64,000 bases of DNA from Rotaria macrura (Eukaryota; Rotifera; Eurotatoria; Philodinida; Philodinidae), in NCBI GenBank assembly GCA_900239685.1, contig OENT01000289.1, positions 62,001-126,000 on the forward strand, read 5' to 3'. Position 1 is the first letter of the stretch, and each line of letters opens with the position of its first letter. The notes beneath the pieces were generated by a model. That model saw only the letters and a program-made list of their open reading frames with translations, made no database searches and was not told the DNA's origin. Below, in pieces: positions 36,626-51,600 of this stretch. Position numbers and translations under genes: made by a program.

Positions 36626-39600
36626 ATGGTACTTAAAGTTGGTTCAGGTGATATCGATGATTTATCAACATTAAATGTTCTTGATGAAGAAAGTCTTCTA
36701 CGTGAATTACGTGCTAGATATAAGAAAGGTGTTATCTACGTAAGTTATTTCATTCATATTTAGATATCAATGTTTATTTATATTGATTGTTATTAATCCA
36801 TGAATAGACATACATCGGAGATGTACTTATTGCAATTAATCCATTTAAACAATTAAATATTTATGAGAAACAAGTTTGTATTCAATGATTGAAATCGAAT
36901 AGAAAATAGATTTTAGTTTTGTTAATTTTAGCAACATGATCTCTATAAATATGTTCAATATCGTAATCAATTGACGCCACATATATTTTGGGTTGCTGAT
37001 CAAGCTTATCGAAGTCTTTGTGTATCGAAACGATCACAATGTATTGCCGTTTCAGGAGAAAGTGGAGCTGGTAGAATTCATTTATTTTTATCATATGTTT
37101 CTTTGTTTTCAATTGTTATTCTTTTACAAATACTTGTAATTTAGGAAAAACTGAATCGACAAAACTCATGGTTTCTCATATAATTCATTGTTCAGGTGAT
37201 GCTGGCGATCGTGAACTACAAAATCGAATCATTGAAGTTAATATTTCAATAGATAAAATGCATATGTTAGAAATAATTATTTTCTATTGTAGACATCACC
37301 CTTACTTGAAGCATTTGGAAATGCTCAAACATGTATGAATCAAAATTCAAGTCGTTTTGGAAAATATCTACAATTGAATTTTGCGGATTCGGGTCGTATT
37401 GTCGGTGGTATGTTCACCATTTAATAGTTGATGTTTCATGGTTTGTTATTTTTGTTTTTGTCAGCAAAAGTTTATGATTATTTACTTGAAAAATCTCGTG
37501 TTGTTCAACATGGTCCAGGCGAACGAACGTTTCATTTTTTCTACTACCTATTTGCTGGTCTTGAAAAAGAAACTTTAGAATATTTTTATTTGGACGATCC
37601 CGAAACTTATAGGTATTGAATATATTCTTTTTATTGTTGTTGATTTTCGTCATCGAATATTCACAAATGAAAATTTGTTTAGAATTTTAAAAGATCCATG
37701 CGGTGGAAAAGTATTTCCAAGTCGGTCAGATTTCAAACATTGCCGACAAATGTTTAACTCACATAAAGAAATAATGCGAAGAGTCGGATTTACAGAAGAT
37801 GTAAGAATATTTTAATGTGATGTGAAGATTTCTTCGAAGTATTATTTTCTATTCTCTAGGATATCAATATGGTTTTTACTATTCTATCAGCCATACTGCA
37901 TTTGACGAATATTCAATTTTCACATGATGATGATACTGATGGAGTTTATATTGAGGATGAATATCCATTGGAAGTTGGTAAGTAATATTTGGTTGTCAAT
38001 TGTATAGCTTGTATCTTTACACTTCTCATAGACAGTATAGTTCTCATTGAGAGAAACCCGTATTACAAGAAAAAGAAGGAGCAAGTTGACTTTGCATTAC
38101 CCGTCCACTGTTGTTGAGCATAAATTCAACAAATCAAACTATAATTTTTTACTGCGAATAGCCGATTCAATATCAATAGATCTATGCTGGTGAAGAAAAA
38201 CTAGTTGAATTCTTGATCGAAAATCTTGATTTTGAATAGAGTCGTGTTTTGATTGTTTATGGACTCAGCTCTATTTGTTCACATCGACTCTGTCCTTGGT
38301 TGAATCTTCTATCAACTTACAAAGAAGCACTAAAATATGAATGTCCACTGTAGTACTGAAACTTCACAGCCGTCTCAAATAGACAAACATCGAAAATTCA
38401 AGATATTCTACGTCAACTTGGATACTTTTTAATAGTTGTTATTATGTAAGAAGATCTGCTACTATACGAAACTAGATAAACTTAAAATTTTCTTCAGTAA
38501 ACACGTGTGCCTACTCCTATATGGTAGTCAATGTTTGCATAGATCTAGAAAGGTTGTTTTGTTTTTTGAAAAGCAATCATACTTTTATAAACGAATTCTT
38601 CTTTGTTGATTAGTGATTTCCTTTCGTGTTTTTTTGTCTATGTCTGTAAAAAATACACATAGCTCATCTAAATTGATTAATATTATTCTTTTCGAAATCT
38701 AACAATGAAATTTATGATAGAAATGATAAATGTATAATAAAGCTGATTAGTAAATGCAACTTGTAGAAGTGTCGGACCTGTAACTAATCCGATCAAAAGA
38801 ATAGTATGGCTGTTATCTGATTCGATTGGATTGCATTGTCTAGTTAGTCTGAAATAGATAACAAATGGCAATAATGTAGATAGTAATAATTTGAGAAAAA
38901 TAGCAAAGATATTGTTTTTGACTATAAGAGTTACTTCCAATGTCATCTGCACGAACGAAGCCTTTAACAAATGGCAGAATCTTGTTCATAAAAGAGAAAA
39001 CCATAGATTTAGATGGGCATATAAGAGAATATCAGGATGTTGTAATCATCGACCTACGTAGGTATCTAAACTCTTTGGAGAAACAATCAAGTAAAGCTAA
39101 TGTTGAAAACAAGTATTTTAAACTGCTCCGTTGTATTTCATATAATTATGCATGAAATTGAAGTCATAACCTTTATCGGAAAATAGATATTATGACTACG
39201 ACTTTGTTTGTAGTCAAATGGAAGCCGCATGCGTATCGGATAATGATAATATGGTCAAGGTTTCCAAGAGAACCATTGTTGTCGTTTCCATCAACAACTC
39301 TGTATTATAATTTGAGTCAATCTGTTTACTCTAACATACAAACCCATTCCATTCAAAGATCCAACATCTAAGATTCAGAGAGGTTGATGTCATCTAGAAA
39401 CTTTCAAGATCAGAAAACAATCAAGAAAAGAAATATACCATAAAATTGTGACACATATTCAACTTTGACCACAGAATTTCATAAACAATGCCAGAGTACG
39501 ATTTGAAAAGATCTGTTTAACCAATCTCCGATGAGGCTCTACTTAAGTATACATCTGTCACATAGTCCTACTAGAAAAATGTATTCTAAATGGATGAACC

Positions 39601-42600
39601 AAGTTTTTCATTCGGAATGTGAGTACATTTCCATTTATGTTAAGCAATATAAAATATTTAATAAAAGTTGAATGAACAATGAACTTCTTTCGAAAGGATG
39701 AGATTCAACGAGAATAGAAAATCAAGAATGGTAGAACTAATTTAATAATTCCGAGAACATTTTGCTCTAGCTTTGTATTAAACATGTCCATTGTAACATG
39801 TTAATATTTTAAATCAATTTAAATGAATACTATAATTCGTGATTATGTCTATTTCCATAGTTTGCACTTTACTCGCACTCGATCAAGAAATTCTAACCAT
39901 GGCACTTATTTCAACATTCAGTATAACTAAAGGTACATGAATAAATAGATGGATTGAAAAAATTTCATTGATTACAAAAATATATATATTTAGGTGAACG
40001 AGTCATTAGTTTAAAAAATTTCGATCAAGCCAATGATTGTCGTGATGCTCTTGCTAAAGCTCTATATGAACGTTTGTTTTCGTGGATTGTTAAACAAATC
40101 AATACACTTCTACAACCATCTCGACGGTAACGCGATTTCATATTGATTTTCGTTTCTTTTCTATTCCATCCTAAATCTAGACGAAGTCATACGGAAAATA
40201 ATGCTTTACGTACATGTTCAATCTTAGATATGTCAGGTTTTGAAAATTTTCAAGTTAACAGTTTTGAACAGTTATGTATCAATGTTGCAAATGAGCATCT
40301 ACAGTATTATTTTAATGAACATATTTTTTTACAAGAAGAACAAGATTATCGAACAGAAGGTATATCATGGGAAAAAGTTGAATTTCAAAATAATGAAGAT
40401 TTAATCGAATTATTCATGGGAGTATGTTAAATTGATAATAATTTCTTGTAAACGACCATAATATTTGTTTTAGACATTAGGCATATTTGCATTGCTCGAC
40501 GAAGAATCTCGTTTTCCGAAAGCAAACGATGAATCATTGGTACAAAAATTTCATAGTCACTGTAAAACTCACACAAGATATATAAGACCAAGAGGCAATG
40601 AAACAGCCTTTGGAATTCATCATTATGCTGGAAAAGTACACAAAAATAAAGTTGACTATCATGTTTGTTTTTGTGTTTTTCTTTCTTTCTTACTTACTTA
40701 GGTTGTTTATGATGCGCGTGGGTTTTTAGAAAAAAATCGAGATAATCTTAGTGCAAATCTAATCGAATGTATGGAAAAGAGTGGCATTGAATTAATTGGT
40801 TATTTATTTACTATGAGTGATGACACAACTATCATGTCCGATACTATGTTATCATCATTGTAAGTGCAATCAATCTTGTAAACTTAACTGAAATGTTCGT
40901 AAACAATAAGAACGATGTTGATCTTGATGAGAAAAATTTTAAAGTAGTTATATGAAGTATCAAATCACACACCATATATACTTCGTAATAAAACTTTCAT
41001 CAACAGATTCTAATTTTAGATGCTCGGTTTTTAATGATCTAAGACATTGTATCAATATTGTCTCGTTATCGTGAACGACATGTTTGCCTATTGTGTTTGT
41101 GAAGGTTTACATGAAAGAATGTTAAAGACGATCATTTGTATATTTATATATATATATATTGCAAATAACTAATTTCAATTTAATTTCAGTTCTACGAATA
41201 CTTCACTAATTAGTCTTATTTTGGTTAGATATTCATAAATTTCTTTTTTTTTTTTGTATTTTAAAATTCTTATAATTCACACTAGTCAATGAATGATTGA
41301 GAGTGATGTAGATTTCTAAAGTAGTTGGATAGTAAAAAATCGTAGAGCATATGTAACATACTTTGTGCTACTAGTGAGACAGTGATAATCTAGTTTTACA
41401 TTTCCAACCATCAAGTTTATCTTTGTCTTAGAATGCAAATTAAAATATAGAAGTTTCTGAAATTCTGCACTCTCTGCAGTTAGAACTCATGCTACATCTA
41501 TGTTTCCAGGAGAAGAAAACTTTTTTTATTAGGTTATTGAACCTGTTATCCTCTTTCTGGGCATTAAAAGTAAGCACGTGAGAAAAAGCATTCATCAAAT
41601 TCTTGACCTATCCGTTAAATTTCTAAATAACTTGACTGTATATCATCCAAGGATCGATTTTTGATAGTATCAACGAGGTGTTACAACCTTGAAATTTCAT
41701 TCGTAACAAGTTCAACATATTGATCTATACACTTAACTGATTGTAATTCGTAAAATTAACAACAAATGTTTGTGTCAATGTATACAATCGAGATAAAACA
41801 CGTTAAACATGTGATCCCTTCTTACCTTCAGTTTGATTAAAATTCTTCATTCTTATGTCTACATCGATGATCTCCTTGCTCATGAATTGTATTCATCAAG
41901 AATGCTAAAAAACGACTTAATTTTGTGAAGACAAATAAATATCATATTGGACGTTTGCTATAGATTTCGATTAAAATCTAACCAAGGAAAATATGTCTAT
42001 CTATTTCTCGTCAATTTCTTCTGAATCAAATAATATTTCAAGAAATTTCGAAATAAAATCATTGATTCCTATGTAAATGGTTGTAAAATTTTAGTTATTC
42101 GATTTTAAGAAAGCACATAGCAATGATATATTTCATATAATTAACTTTGATGGATTTCGTTTGATTTTAAGATCACGAAATGGAACAGCAAATCGAATGA
42201 AAATAAATTCAATTCATCCAATTCGTCGTCGAAAATCTGTCGATATTGAACATGCCAAAGAAAATCTGAGTAAAAACGCTGCTAAATCGATTAGACTAGA
42301 ATCGTATGTTGATCATAATTCGTTTTTCATTGAAATTAATTTTATTTATTAATTCATTTAGACGACCTGTTAAAGCAAATACAATACAGAAAGAACGTTT
42401 CAGTCAGCATACAGTTGCTGTTCATTTTAAAGTAAATATTTTTGTAATTCGAATACTTTCTAGAATGTTTCTCCCGTAGAATTCTCTTGCTGAATTACTC
42501 GATAAGATGAAGAATGCTGAACCATCTTTTGTCAGGTATGTAGATCACTATGTAAATATCATTTACATATGGGTGGTAAAAAGGATATTTTTCTTTCCTT

Positions 42601-45600
42601 TTTCTATCAATGATGTCGAGTCGGCTCGATTATTCAACATTCTATTGTACTTGTCCTCTTTTTACCTTCGTTCGTGACAATGATACAAATTGTTTAAATG
42701 TATTGTGTACTTCGACAATGAAAAACTAATTGAGAAATCTATTTATGCAGTTTACATGAAGGTAGACGGACTCATTTATCTATTGTACAGAATAACAATG
42801 GATAGATTTATCTTTCAATCTTTACTTCATATTCGTTTAATGTATTTCTGTTAAAAGCCGCTATATTTGAGTACGTATAATTTGTTTACGCGTAAAGTTT
42901 TACATATGAACGTTTACGGTATTCTTCGATTAAATAACATGCTTTGATCTATCTATATATAAATATATATTATTGATCGTAGAAAGATTTATTTCGCTTG
43001 CGTGTGTCTTTCTTGTTCATAGTGCGTGCTTGGATTTTAGTTAGGTTCTTATTCACCGAACGTTTGTTTGTTTCATTAGAGATAGAGAATCAGGTATGAT
43101 CTTTTCTATATGTACTTTTGCTTCCCGCTGCTGTTTTTCTTTTGTATTTATCTATCGATTAGTCTCGAGCATTGACTAACAATAAGAAATTCATTGAAAG
43201 ATCGTATGTTGTTTGATTCGTTTCGAATTCAATGTCTTATGTCAGATTCGAATCTCTATTGTCTTCATCGAAATTAAATTTGAAAAAAATTGCTCTACCC
43301 ATTTCAACATTTTCAATTAATAAAAAATATGCGAATGATGAACGACGAAACTCGTTGGATTTATCATCGACAATAGTGTGTGAAGCGAGAAATCTTGAGA
43401 CATCATCATCATTACCATTGTCGAATGAAAACACCACAAATGTTTGGCAATCAATTGATCATAAAAAGACGATATCAAAATCGTGTGGTTCTGATCGTCA
43501 TGATTCAGGTGATAATCTTCGACGTGATCGACTTGTTCATGAGATTGTTTTATCGAATCAACATCGTGCTCGTAATATCACAACGAAAACTTCTACATGT
43601 TATGATGATGATGATAATGATGATGCTGATAGTAAACGTTCATCCAATGTTTCAACATCACAACAACTTGAACTTACATTTCCTGATTCATGTGAAAGTT
43701 TAGGTGTTTCTATTGATTTCCAAATACCAGCCGATGATTTAATAACAGATAATGATGATATCAATGAACAAGAGATGGGTTTCTACAAAAAGACAAATCA
43801 ACATTATGAAAATTTATCATCAGATGAGAGATATCCAATATCGAGGTAGACAAAAGCCAATAGATTTATCTTAGATCATAAGATATAAATTTTCTGTGCG
43901 TACATTTTCTCTCAATTGGCAGTGAATTTTACTGTATGAAATCTCTTTTTTTGCTATGTTTGAGACGTTATGTATCTTATGTCGAAATTATCGTACGAAA
44001 ACGATATAGACATGCATCTTTAGATTATTGAACGAAGAGATGTTGTTCAATGGATGAAATTCTATATTTTTGAAATATTAACGAGACATTATTCTTGAAA
44101 AAAATTGTTTATAAACCTAGTTTTAAGTCGAACATTGAATAAATCAGTTTTCCAATGAAATTCAATGACTACCAATTTTTTTTAATGTCTCTAGATTGTA
44201 ATATGTATGCAGCAATAAATTAGAAACACGAATAACTCTCTGTGTTTTCTAGTTCATTTGTATCACTACAGTCTCTTTTCCGAATATGTCGATCCATTAG
44301 AATATCGTAACAACCGGATATGTCGACATAAGTCATAAGCTAATAAGAAGTACGCATATCAGACTACGTAGAAATATCGACGATGATTTGCATTTTTCTA
44401 TCAAGATGTTTTCTTCTTTGTGTATAAAATTTTCTTTTCGTCGTACACGAGATACATCAGCAGTGTGTATTGTTCACATGGATACTGATATAAAAGATCT
44501 TGCTCACAAGTGTATTTCAATGATGAATTGAATATCGAACTGGAAGACGATACATTGTCATACATTTTTTTTTTCTTACAAGATCTCTGATATTTATATC
44601 TTCATAGATGTATTAAACCCAATCACGGTAAAGTAGCTAATCAATTCGACGAAGAATTGGTTCAAGAACAATTACGTTATAACGGTATACTTGAAATATC
44701 TTATATACGAAATCAAGGTTGGCCTGTTCGTTTCGGATTCGAAGAATTTTTTAATCGGTTCGTTTGATTTCATAATTTGCTTCTGAATGAAATTTGTTAA
44801 TTACGATTTTCATTGTTTAGATATAAATTTTTATCCTATCCTGAAAGTAGTTCCGTCAAGGTCACTGCAACTGCATGTGAAAAAATATTGAACGATTCAA
44901 AATTAACTGATTACGTTATTGGAAAAACTAAAGTAAATAGAACATTAGTTTTTTTTTGTATTTCAAAACTTGAAAAATTTTATTTGTTTAAGGTTTTCAT
45001 AAAATTTGAACATTTAGAAAAATTAAATCAACAGTATGAAAAATATTTATCAAATATAGTTAAATGTCAACGTGTTGCTAAAGGTTTTCTTGTACGCAGA
45101 AGACTATTACGTCAAGCTAAACATTATGCTAATGAACGTCATACTTTATTGACCCAAATAAATACAAGTGGCAAACGTTCCTTAGAAAAACTTGTATCGT
45201 TACCAAAAGTAAATATGTCTATCTTGTTCTATTGTTAAAACTTTGCGAAACAGACAGTAAAGGATGAGTACATTGCTGAATGTACATATGATCCTTGATT
45301 TTCAATTGTTTTTCGTCCCTGATCTCTTAAAAACGTACGAGAATATCTTTTAGAAGAAGATTTCGAATTATCCATACTTTTGGATAGGTGATAGATCAAT
45401 TTCGACATCCGATTCGATTTATTTCAGAGCATATTTAAGGATCACAAGAACGATCTGTCAATATAATAATTACTACATCTAATCTGTTCATTTGAACCGG
45501 CTATGTTCCAGTGTACTCTAAAGTTGAACCTATTCAAATCAAACAGCATTGAATGAAAAAAAAAGAATTTTCGGTAAACTATTCGTGGTCATATTCATGA

Positions 45601-48600
45601 ATATCTAACTTTGTATTGTTCACAATTTAATCTGTAATTATACTTTTGAATTATTAGAAGGAGATTATACGTGCAGCACTATTGATCAATTTGTGTTCTT
45701 TCCAAAGATAAGTCATGGTTACAATTGTATAGAGCTTACTGAGGGGTAGACCATCATTTTTCTAAGATAATTGAAATATATTCACTTCTGCACAATGTAT
45801 TGTGCTTATTCTGTCGAGAACATATCTTTATTTGATCATAAAGTATTCAGTACAGGCTGTTCGAAGACGAATTCTATTACATCTCAGTATACGTATTAAC
45901 AAATTCTATATTTCTAATTTGTGCGTACCGTTCGGTAACGGCACACTGTGCACGATCACAGAACAAGGCGATAAAGATAGTCATGTATTGTCATATCAAC
46001 TTTAAACGGTATAAGACTTGATATGGCATTCATCTACTAATAGAATAAGTCTTTTTCAGTAAAATTTAAAATAATATTCCATAGTTCAAATCTAATTAGA
46101 CTGTTTATTTATCTCTCATTAAAATTTCCAATGAGCGATAGTTCTGTTTCATTTTTGAGTACTTTCCGTAAAGACATTGACGAAAAATATGTATAACTAC
46201 TGTAGTAGACTACTATCGCAAAAGTATTATCGACCATGGGTCAAACTTTACGTCTATTATTTCAATTAACTATCACTTTAATTCGAATCATTTGTTGTTG
46301 ATAAAGTCATGCTTGCAAATAATCTTATACCTGTAGTGTTTATTTTTATTTAAAAGCTAATGATATCAATGAGATCAGTCGAAAAATCTTCCAAGGTTTA
46401 TTGTTGTTCTGTTCTTATTATTATGATAAGAAAAGCTTTTCGAATTCGTTACTTTTCACAAGATGAAATCAAAACGATCGGTAAAGTGTGAATTTTTAGT
46501 TTATATTGTTGAGTCGAGATTCTTATGACACATTTTCATAAAAGTTAGGTTGATAGAACAATCAATAAGACGTATACTTGAAAAATAAAGAACTGTTAAC
46601 TTTGTTCTATTTATGGATCATCTTTTGATACGATATTGTTTAGATTCAGACAAAAAATATTAAACAACCATCATCGAACATGGAAGGAAAAGGTGGACGT
46701 GGTGGTCTTTTTATTAAGAAAAAATCGAAAGATAAGAAGAAGTTATCGCCTGAAGAACCTGTTATAATGAACGAACAAGAACATGATGACATGTTGAAAG
46801 TAGCAAAAGTAATTTGAAAACTCTACTCGTTTTGAATGTTTTAAAATATTATCGAATCATATTCATTCTAGAAATTACAGTTGCTCGATAACGATGAATT
46901 CGATGAATTAAACGATTGTGAACACGGAATTACTTCCCCCATACAACCATCTTGTAAAACGCAAGTTTCCGAAGAATTAAAATCGTCTTTAGAAGGTCTA
47001 TCGGAACGTGAAGTGCGCGTTCTTGTTCAAGATCAATTTACGCCAATGGTTAACAAACACGGTAAACAAAAGAGCTTTCCTATGGAAGCGAACATTCGAC
47101 CCGCTCCGGACCTGCCTAATTTAACAGGGCTACCAAGTGGAGCAAAAGTATCGCACGGAACAAGCTATCCTAATGGAACGGGATTACCTCATCCATCTGG
47201 ACTGCCAAGTGGACCAGCAATACAAAGTGGCGTAACATTTCCTAACGGAACAACGTTTCCCTATGGAGCAGGATTATCACATGGGCAAAGAGTATCTCAT
47301 GCAGCTGGACTACCTCATGCCGCTGGACTATCTCATGCAGCTGGACCACCTCAGGGAGATGGGTTATCTAATGAAGCCAAATTATCTCATGGAATTGGAG
47401 TACCTAATGAAACCAGATTATCTCATGGAGCCAGATTATCTCATGGAGTTGGATTGCCTCATGGTGCAGGATTTCACAATGCAGGAGCATTACAAACTGA
47501 AGGTCCATTAAAATTTCATGATGGTACGATTGCCTCGATGGCTGCTAATATACCAATCGCACCAACAATGAGTATGGCAACTGCTGAGCAATTGATTAGA
47601 CAATCAAAAGTTGCTGCAACCAGTGGAGATTTATTTATGACTGGTAAGAATTTATAAGAAGTGAAAAATAAACAAACATTATTACACACTAAGTTTTTGT
47701 TTCTCTATATTTTAGATTGGGCTATTGGACAAGAGGACAAGCAGCAAATAAAAGCTGCACGTTCTAAATCTGAACCAAGAAATATATTGAGTGATTTAAA
47801 TGATGAAAATGTTTTATCTGAACAAAAACGTTCGATGGTTAAAAAAATTCTCATGCTGCAAAGACAAAAGTTTAAAGATAATCAAGCACGTAAAGCACAT
47901 AAAAGCAATGAATTTGAAAATTCCATGTACAGTTTTGCTCATGCAAATCAAACATCGAAAAATGATGATGAAAAACCATTATTTGAAGAGTAAATTAATT
48001 TTTATTTTATTTTCAAAGCATAGAATACCGAATGAAAAAACATCTATCTTCTTATGTTCATTTAGTGATAGCATGGAATGTTGGGATGCAGCTAGACTAA
48101 TGAATGTACCCGAGGCATACGAAAAAACAGTTCATTGTTATCGTTTATCAATGCGTATGTTAAAAATTGCTACTTATGTTGCACTAAATATTGGGATGCT
48201 CATAACGGCACTCGTTAGTAAAGGAGCTTTATTACTTATGACGAATTCGGTCGCTAAAGTACAAGAGGTAAGATAAACACAACAAAAAAGAGCTAGGCAA
48301 TAGTGTATCGATTTAATGATTTGAGCTCTAAGAAAAAGTCGAAGGACAGGTCATTCTAGATTGATGAGTGTTTTATCATTAGGGGAATGTGTTTTTTTTT
48401 TCTAGAATGACGAATAAAGATTTCGTCTTATTGCCTTTTGTTCCTAATGTAAGTTTCTATTGGAATAAAACAAAGAACATAAAAAGTATGCTCGAAAGTG
48501 TATAATCTTATGTCTGAAATAGTAAGGGTATACAGGCATCCCATTCATGTATCGTGGCTATACTGGAGGCGACCAAATCAAAACTAGTTGTTAGCACGTA

Positions 48601-51600
48601 CGTTACCAAAAGAAAACTCTTAGGAACGAATCTGTGTCCATCGGATGAGAATTAAGACTGGTTCGTTCTTCATCGTTGAGTAGTGTATTCTCATATTATG
48701 TTGAAGAACCTTCACAACATTGTCCTGTAACTCAAGCATAGAAGAAAAACCATCCGTTATCTAATGGAAATACAAGTACATTTACAGTTCAATGAGTCGT
48801 CCTGCCGACTATGCGTTAACTTAATCTGTAACTTAGGAAAAATATTCACAAGATTTGTAAAAAGAAAATCTTCTTCGCAATAAAAATCTCATATAAATAT
48901 GTTATTATTTAGTCGCTGAGAGCACTTAGCGTTACCTTATGTGTAACTATATGTATGCAAACAATGCTAGATCTTACGTAAATAATATTGTTAAAATAGA
49001 TACTATCAAAGATACTCATACAATAACATAAATTGAGTGAAGTACTATAAAAACAGATAATATTCAATTTTGTAAATATTTGAGTTTGTTTCTGAATATA
49101 TTGATCGTTTATTTCAGACACCATATCAAGAACGTTGGGTATGGATGTTATTGATAGCGGTATGTGCCCCATATTTATTTACATTTTTCGACAGTCTTGG
49201 CAAATGTTTATTTGGTAATAAACCATGGCCAACAGTGAAGATTTTTACTATCGTATGTTGCTGTTTTTCTTTACAATTCTCTATTAGTCTATACATACGT
49301 ATGAATAGGTTTTTTTAATCGAAACTTTACACAGTTTTGGTATAGCAATATTTGTTTTTCATATATTACCAAAATTAGATGCAGCACGAAGTCTTTTAAT
49401 AATGAATGCTGTGTGTCTTGTACCTGCTTTTTTAAAATTATTTTTGACGACATCAAATTCATCAATTGTCCAGCGAAGTCTTCTATTTCTAATGGATTTT
49501 TTTGCATTTGTTATGCAATGTTCATGTGTTGGTGTTGCATTAGCATCGAAATTTTTGAAAAATGATGGACCTCTTACAGTACACACAACTATGTCATCAT
49601 TATTTCGACCAACAAGTACACATTCTATACCGTTATTAAATCGACATAAACGTCAAGATGACTTTATGGGTGGAAATATTGATCTACTAAACTCCGATCT
49701 AAGTGGGCATAATGAAAATATTTTATTGACGACATCGGCAAGCAATATGAGTTCAATCGATCAAAATCTACAAACAATTTTAGCTGGTTTTCACATTGAA
49801 TGGGAATTACCTGTTGCATTAATTCTTGTTTCACTAACTTGGTAAGACATTGATGATGATTCGAGAGGCAATGATTTCAGATATGAAAATTTTTTATATT
49901 ATTAGATTGCTTGTTCCGATAGAACATTTTTCTCTGTCTAATTAGTACGGACTTATGCGTCGCACCATAACATAGGAATAGAAACGATCGTACAAGAAGT
50001 TCGAATCGTTTCACCATAGGATTCCTGTCTATCAAAACAAAAATACTGATAGCTCTCTAAACCTATCTGATTTTAAGAATCGATTCATGTGAGCAACTAG
50101 TGAACCATCAGATTAGATTTGTGGAAACTTTTGTAATATATTTTGGAAAAAAAATGATGTATGAAATCAAGAAGTTGATGTAATATCAATAAATCATAGA
50201 TAATTGAATTTCATTTCGTCATAATCATATCAAGATGAAACAACGGTATGCAGTGCATCTTTGAATCGAGACCTAAACACGTCATCACAATTAAGACTGC
50301 ATCACAGTTTTGAGGAGCGAAGATGACCTTTGAATTTGAAAATGTTACCAGATTTTCGTTGTTTTCTTTTTCTAAAATCCACCGAGGATCATCCATCGTA
50401 TTACTCGATTCCTGGAACTTTTACCTAATCCTCTTCTGTTCTTGTGTCACTGCCATTGAAACTAGATCAGGATCATAATTCAAAATTGTAGTTTTTTCAT
50501 CGTTTAGTTACCATCAAAAATCAAATTCATTCTTGACGCTAATACAAGAAATTGATTTCATAATCTGTTATAAGATAATTCGTATTCTTATTTTCAGTCT
50601 CACATTAAATAAATACTATTCAAATACATCTTCTTTCGTTGACAAAACTTAGTGATGAGCATCAATAAAAAGTGATTCTTTTCGTTTTTCTTTTTGAAAA
50701 TTCAAATTTTAGGGAGAGAGAGAGAGGAAAGCGTAAGTGAAAATTCTGTTTCCTTAGACAACTCGTCCATTACATGTATTCTAAATATAATGAAACACAC
50801 TCTTTACTATACAGGTACTTTTCTTCTTAAAAAAAAGGGAACAGTTTAAAGAAATGAATCTATGTGCATATAAATACATAAATTCTGTTTTTTGTTATTG
50901 ATTTATCTAGGTGGGAAAATTTCGTTGATCGTGATATCAAAATAGGCGGTCGCACATTAGTCCATATGAAGTTATTGAAAGAAAATATAATTGCCACACG
51001 TTCAAAAACATCACTGATAATGACATGTTGGAAAATTCTTGTTACTGTCTTATTTGCTTATATATTTCATCATGGAATATTTAATACGTCGGTTATTTTT
51101 CCAAGTAGTAACAATAACGAACAATTAGAAGATCCGTTACCAAAATTATCTCTGGGACAAAATTCTTGGGCTGCATTAGGTTTCGATCAACAGCCATCGC
51201 AAGGCATTTTTCCCATGTTACCACCGCGTGAACGACGTTCCATGACTAATACATCTGCATATATGAAACGAATTAGAAGACAATTTGAAAATGATATGCC
51301 AAATGGTTTTGCTTATGATGATGATGCATTAAATGCAATGGCTTCAGCCGGAGCTGGATTAGGCGCCGATGGAACAGCGAACTATCAAGGAGGAGAAGGA
51401 TCAAATCCGAAAGATCGTTGGATTATTTATTTAACACCAATGATATTAAAAATTTTATCAGATTTACTCTGTTTTTATATGGGTCGTCTAGCATGTAAAC
51501 TTTGTATGCAGCGCATATGTTTTGCTTTACCAATAACATTAGTAACGCCATTAGCATTAACAATATTACTTGTCATGTGTTCTGTTGCACCACAGTCTAC

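Larger units (their letters stand above)
36626..45208 (+). other. Myosin head domain and one IQ motif of the fusion
   Basis: Residues 1-804. Motor landmarks in order: [14 protein letters not shown]-loop GESGAGKT (102-109), LEAFGNAQT, switch [10 protein letters not shown] (153-161), [18 protein letters not shown], switch II DMSGFE (388-393), [44 protein letters not shown] and QLRYNGILE. Loop 2 is long and basic ([12 protein letters not shown]). One IQ motif follows (about 754-775, [13 protein letters not shown]). No coiled-coil tail follows, so the motor is probably single-headed. All nucleotide-binding signatures are intact, so ATPase activity is plausible. The motor exons resemble the myosin heads of lophotrochozoan chitin synthases more than filament-forming class II myosins. 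Confidence 0.88.

Noticed and set aside
38683-38970. Minus-strand open frame with hydrophobic stretches inside a motor intron
   Set aside because: No recognised family, no splice partners, and AT-rich sequence easily gives hydrophobic chance frames.
47263-47511. Open frame of 82 codons rich in Met, Leu, Asp and Tyr over the repeat region
   Set aside because: It is the +1 frame of the 18-bp tandem repeat. A unit divisible by three keeps every frame open once it lacks a stop, so this is a repeat shadow.
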